Positions 43,889-44,915 of a stretch of DNA of 44,915 nt are shown here, piece by piece (position 1 is the first letter of the stretch; each line of letters starts with the position of its first letter). The DNA is from Candidatus Paceibacter sp. (GTDB lineage: Bacteria; Patescibacteriota; Minisyncoccia; Phycocordibacterales; BOKC01). The notes beneath the pieces are model-generated. The model ran no database searches, had not been told where the DNA came from, and saw only the letters and a list, made by a program, of their open reading frames with translations. The position numbers were made by a program, and so were the translations under genes. The stretch covers positions 1 through 44,915 of the forward strand of contig DYGD01000005.1 of the NCBI GenBank assembly GCA_020724885.1, written 5' to 3'.

Positions 43889-44728
43889 TTATTTAGGATG
43901 TTGTGTATTATTATCCGATTTATCCAACCTTTTAGCTTCTTTCCACGCCAAGTCAAAGATACTTTTCAATGTGTCGGCGATTTCTTGATTTTCGATAATC
44001 ACATTAAATGTTCGCTCCTTAGAAAAAAACTCAACTTTATCCTCATAAATAGAAAGGCTTAAAATCTTTTTATTTTTATAATTAAATTTTTTCTCAGGGA
44101 TTAACAAAAAATCATCAGGGGAATTATACTTTTTATACTCGTTCACCGCTTTTGTAGTTTCTTTTGTTCTCGGAGATATGACATACATCATTTTCTTATT
44201 TCCAACCACATTTGACAAAAGAAGGGCATCATCTTTTATAAAATCTGGTGGGCAGCAATAAAAAATATTTGATAAATCTTCATAAACTCGAAACTTACTC
44301 ATTCCTTTCTCTAATACTTGCTCTACAAAAATATCATGATATCCTTTCTTTATGGCATCTTGCCCTTCATAAACAATCACCCTGGGTCTTAACTTTATAT
44401 CTTTATAGATACGTCTAAGTTCCGGTAGGATTTTTTCAAATTTCTCTTTTATTTCTTCGCCCTTTCTCGCCCTTCCTTCAATCGAACGAGCGATAATTTC
44501 CGGCATAAATGGGAGATAACGAGCAACTTTTTTATTATCAGGAGACTCCCCGATAAAACCCCTTCTTTTCAAGGACTCAAGAACAACATAAGTTGAACTT
44601 CTATTTAGACCAGCGTGTCTAGAAATTTCAGAAACTGTGCCCACACCAAGATCGAGAAGTGTAAGATAGACTTTTGCCTCTTTCGTACTAAACCCAGCGT
44701 CTTCCAGAGTTTTTATTAAGTTGTTCAC
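43889..44728 (-). CDS. TrmB-family transcriptional regulator
   Basis: LEDAGFSTKEAKVYLTLLDLGVGTVSEISRHAGLNRSSTYVVLESLKRRGFI. Confidence 0.88.
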   Translation of the reverse strand: MNNLIKTLEDAGFSTKEAKVYLTLLDLGVGTVSEISRHAGLNRSSTYVVLESLKRRGFIGESPDNKKVARYLPFMPEIIARSIEGRARKGEEIKEKFEKILPELRRIYKDIKLRPRVIVYEGQDAIKKGYHDIFVEQVLEKGMSKFRVYEDLSNIFYCCPPDFIKDDALLLSNVVGNKKMMYVISPRTKETTKAVNEYKKYNSPDDFLLIPEKKFNYKNKKILSLSIYEDKVEFFSKERTFNVIIENQEIADTLKSIFDLAWKEAKRLDKSDNNTQHPK

Positions 44729-44828
44729 TGAATTTAAAAAGAATTTAAAAATCTATATTATTTATTTCAAACTAATCTTTCTCGGTATGTCCTCAATATC
44801 TGGAATTCTCATCTTATTACCAACTTTA

Positions 44829-44915
44829 ACCAACAAAAAACCCGCAAAATGCGGGGTCTAAAACTGACTAAATTTTTAATTTTCCGAACAGAAGGCCGAA
44901 TAGAGCAGTAAGCAC
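44829..44915. repeat. Direct repeat copy 2, truncated by window end; contains the 3' part of a second small ORF (VLTALFGLLFGKLKI*) and its terminator
   Basis: Identical to 41774-41860 at offset 3055. Confidence 0.97.

Overview
AT-rich, gene-dense bacterial contig with a repair and housekeeping core: ddl, uvrC, uvrA, a two-component system, uvrB, a PIF1/RecD-like helicase, tgt, an FKBP PPIase, a LOG-family protein, a PCD/DCoH, GH13/GH57/glycogen synthase, and a leucyl aminopeptidase. Gene content and style (short intergenic gaps, WWNPFSW-type secreted protein, TIEDLAxMTQ coiled-coil proteins, HQIKGF-type histidine kinases) suggest a Parcubacteria/Patescibacteria (CPR) genome; this is inference. 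Accessory regions lie at 1-4400 and 29900-44915. The main observations are: (1) a compact graspetide-like RiPP locus at 33398-34690, with an unannotated 48-aa precursor ORF absent from the supplied ORF track, an MvdC/MvdD-like ATP-grasp ligase, an intercistronic hairpin, and a promoter whose spacer contains a C9 homopolymer; (2) an array of histidine-kinase 3'-tail fragments at 35164-38990 that separates accessory payloads (hicBA; a PheRS-like/small ORF/PP-loop operon), suggesting serial insertion at one conserved site; (3) a four-gene HTH/Zn-ribbon/nuclease/SGNH cassette bounded by perfect 176-bp inverted repeats; (4) a duplicated 38-aa small ORF plus terminator, whose second copy is cut by the window end; (5) G9/C9 tracts that could be phase-variable; (6) palindromic elements, some lying inside coding sequence. 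All calls come from reading the sequence; no database search was run.
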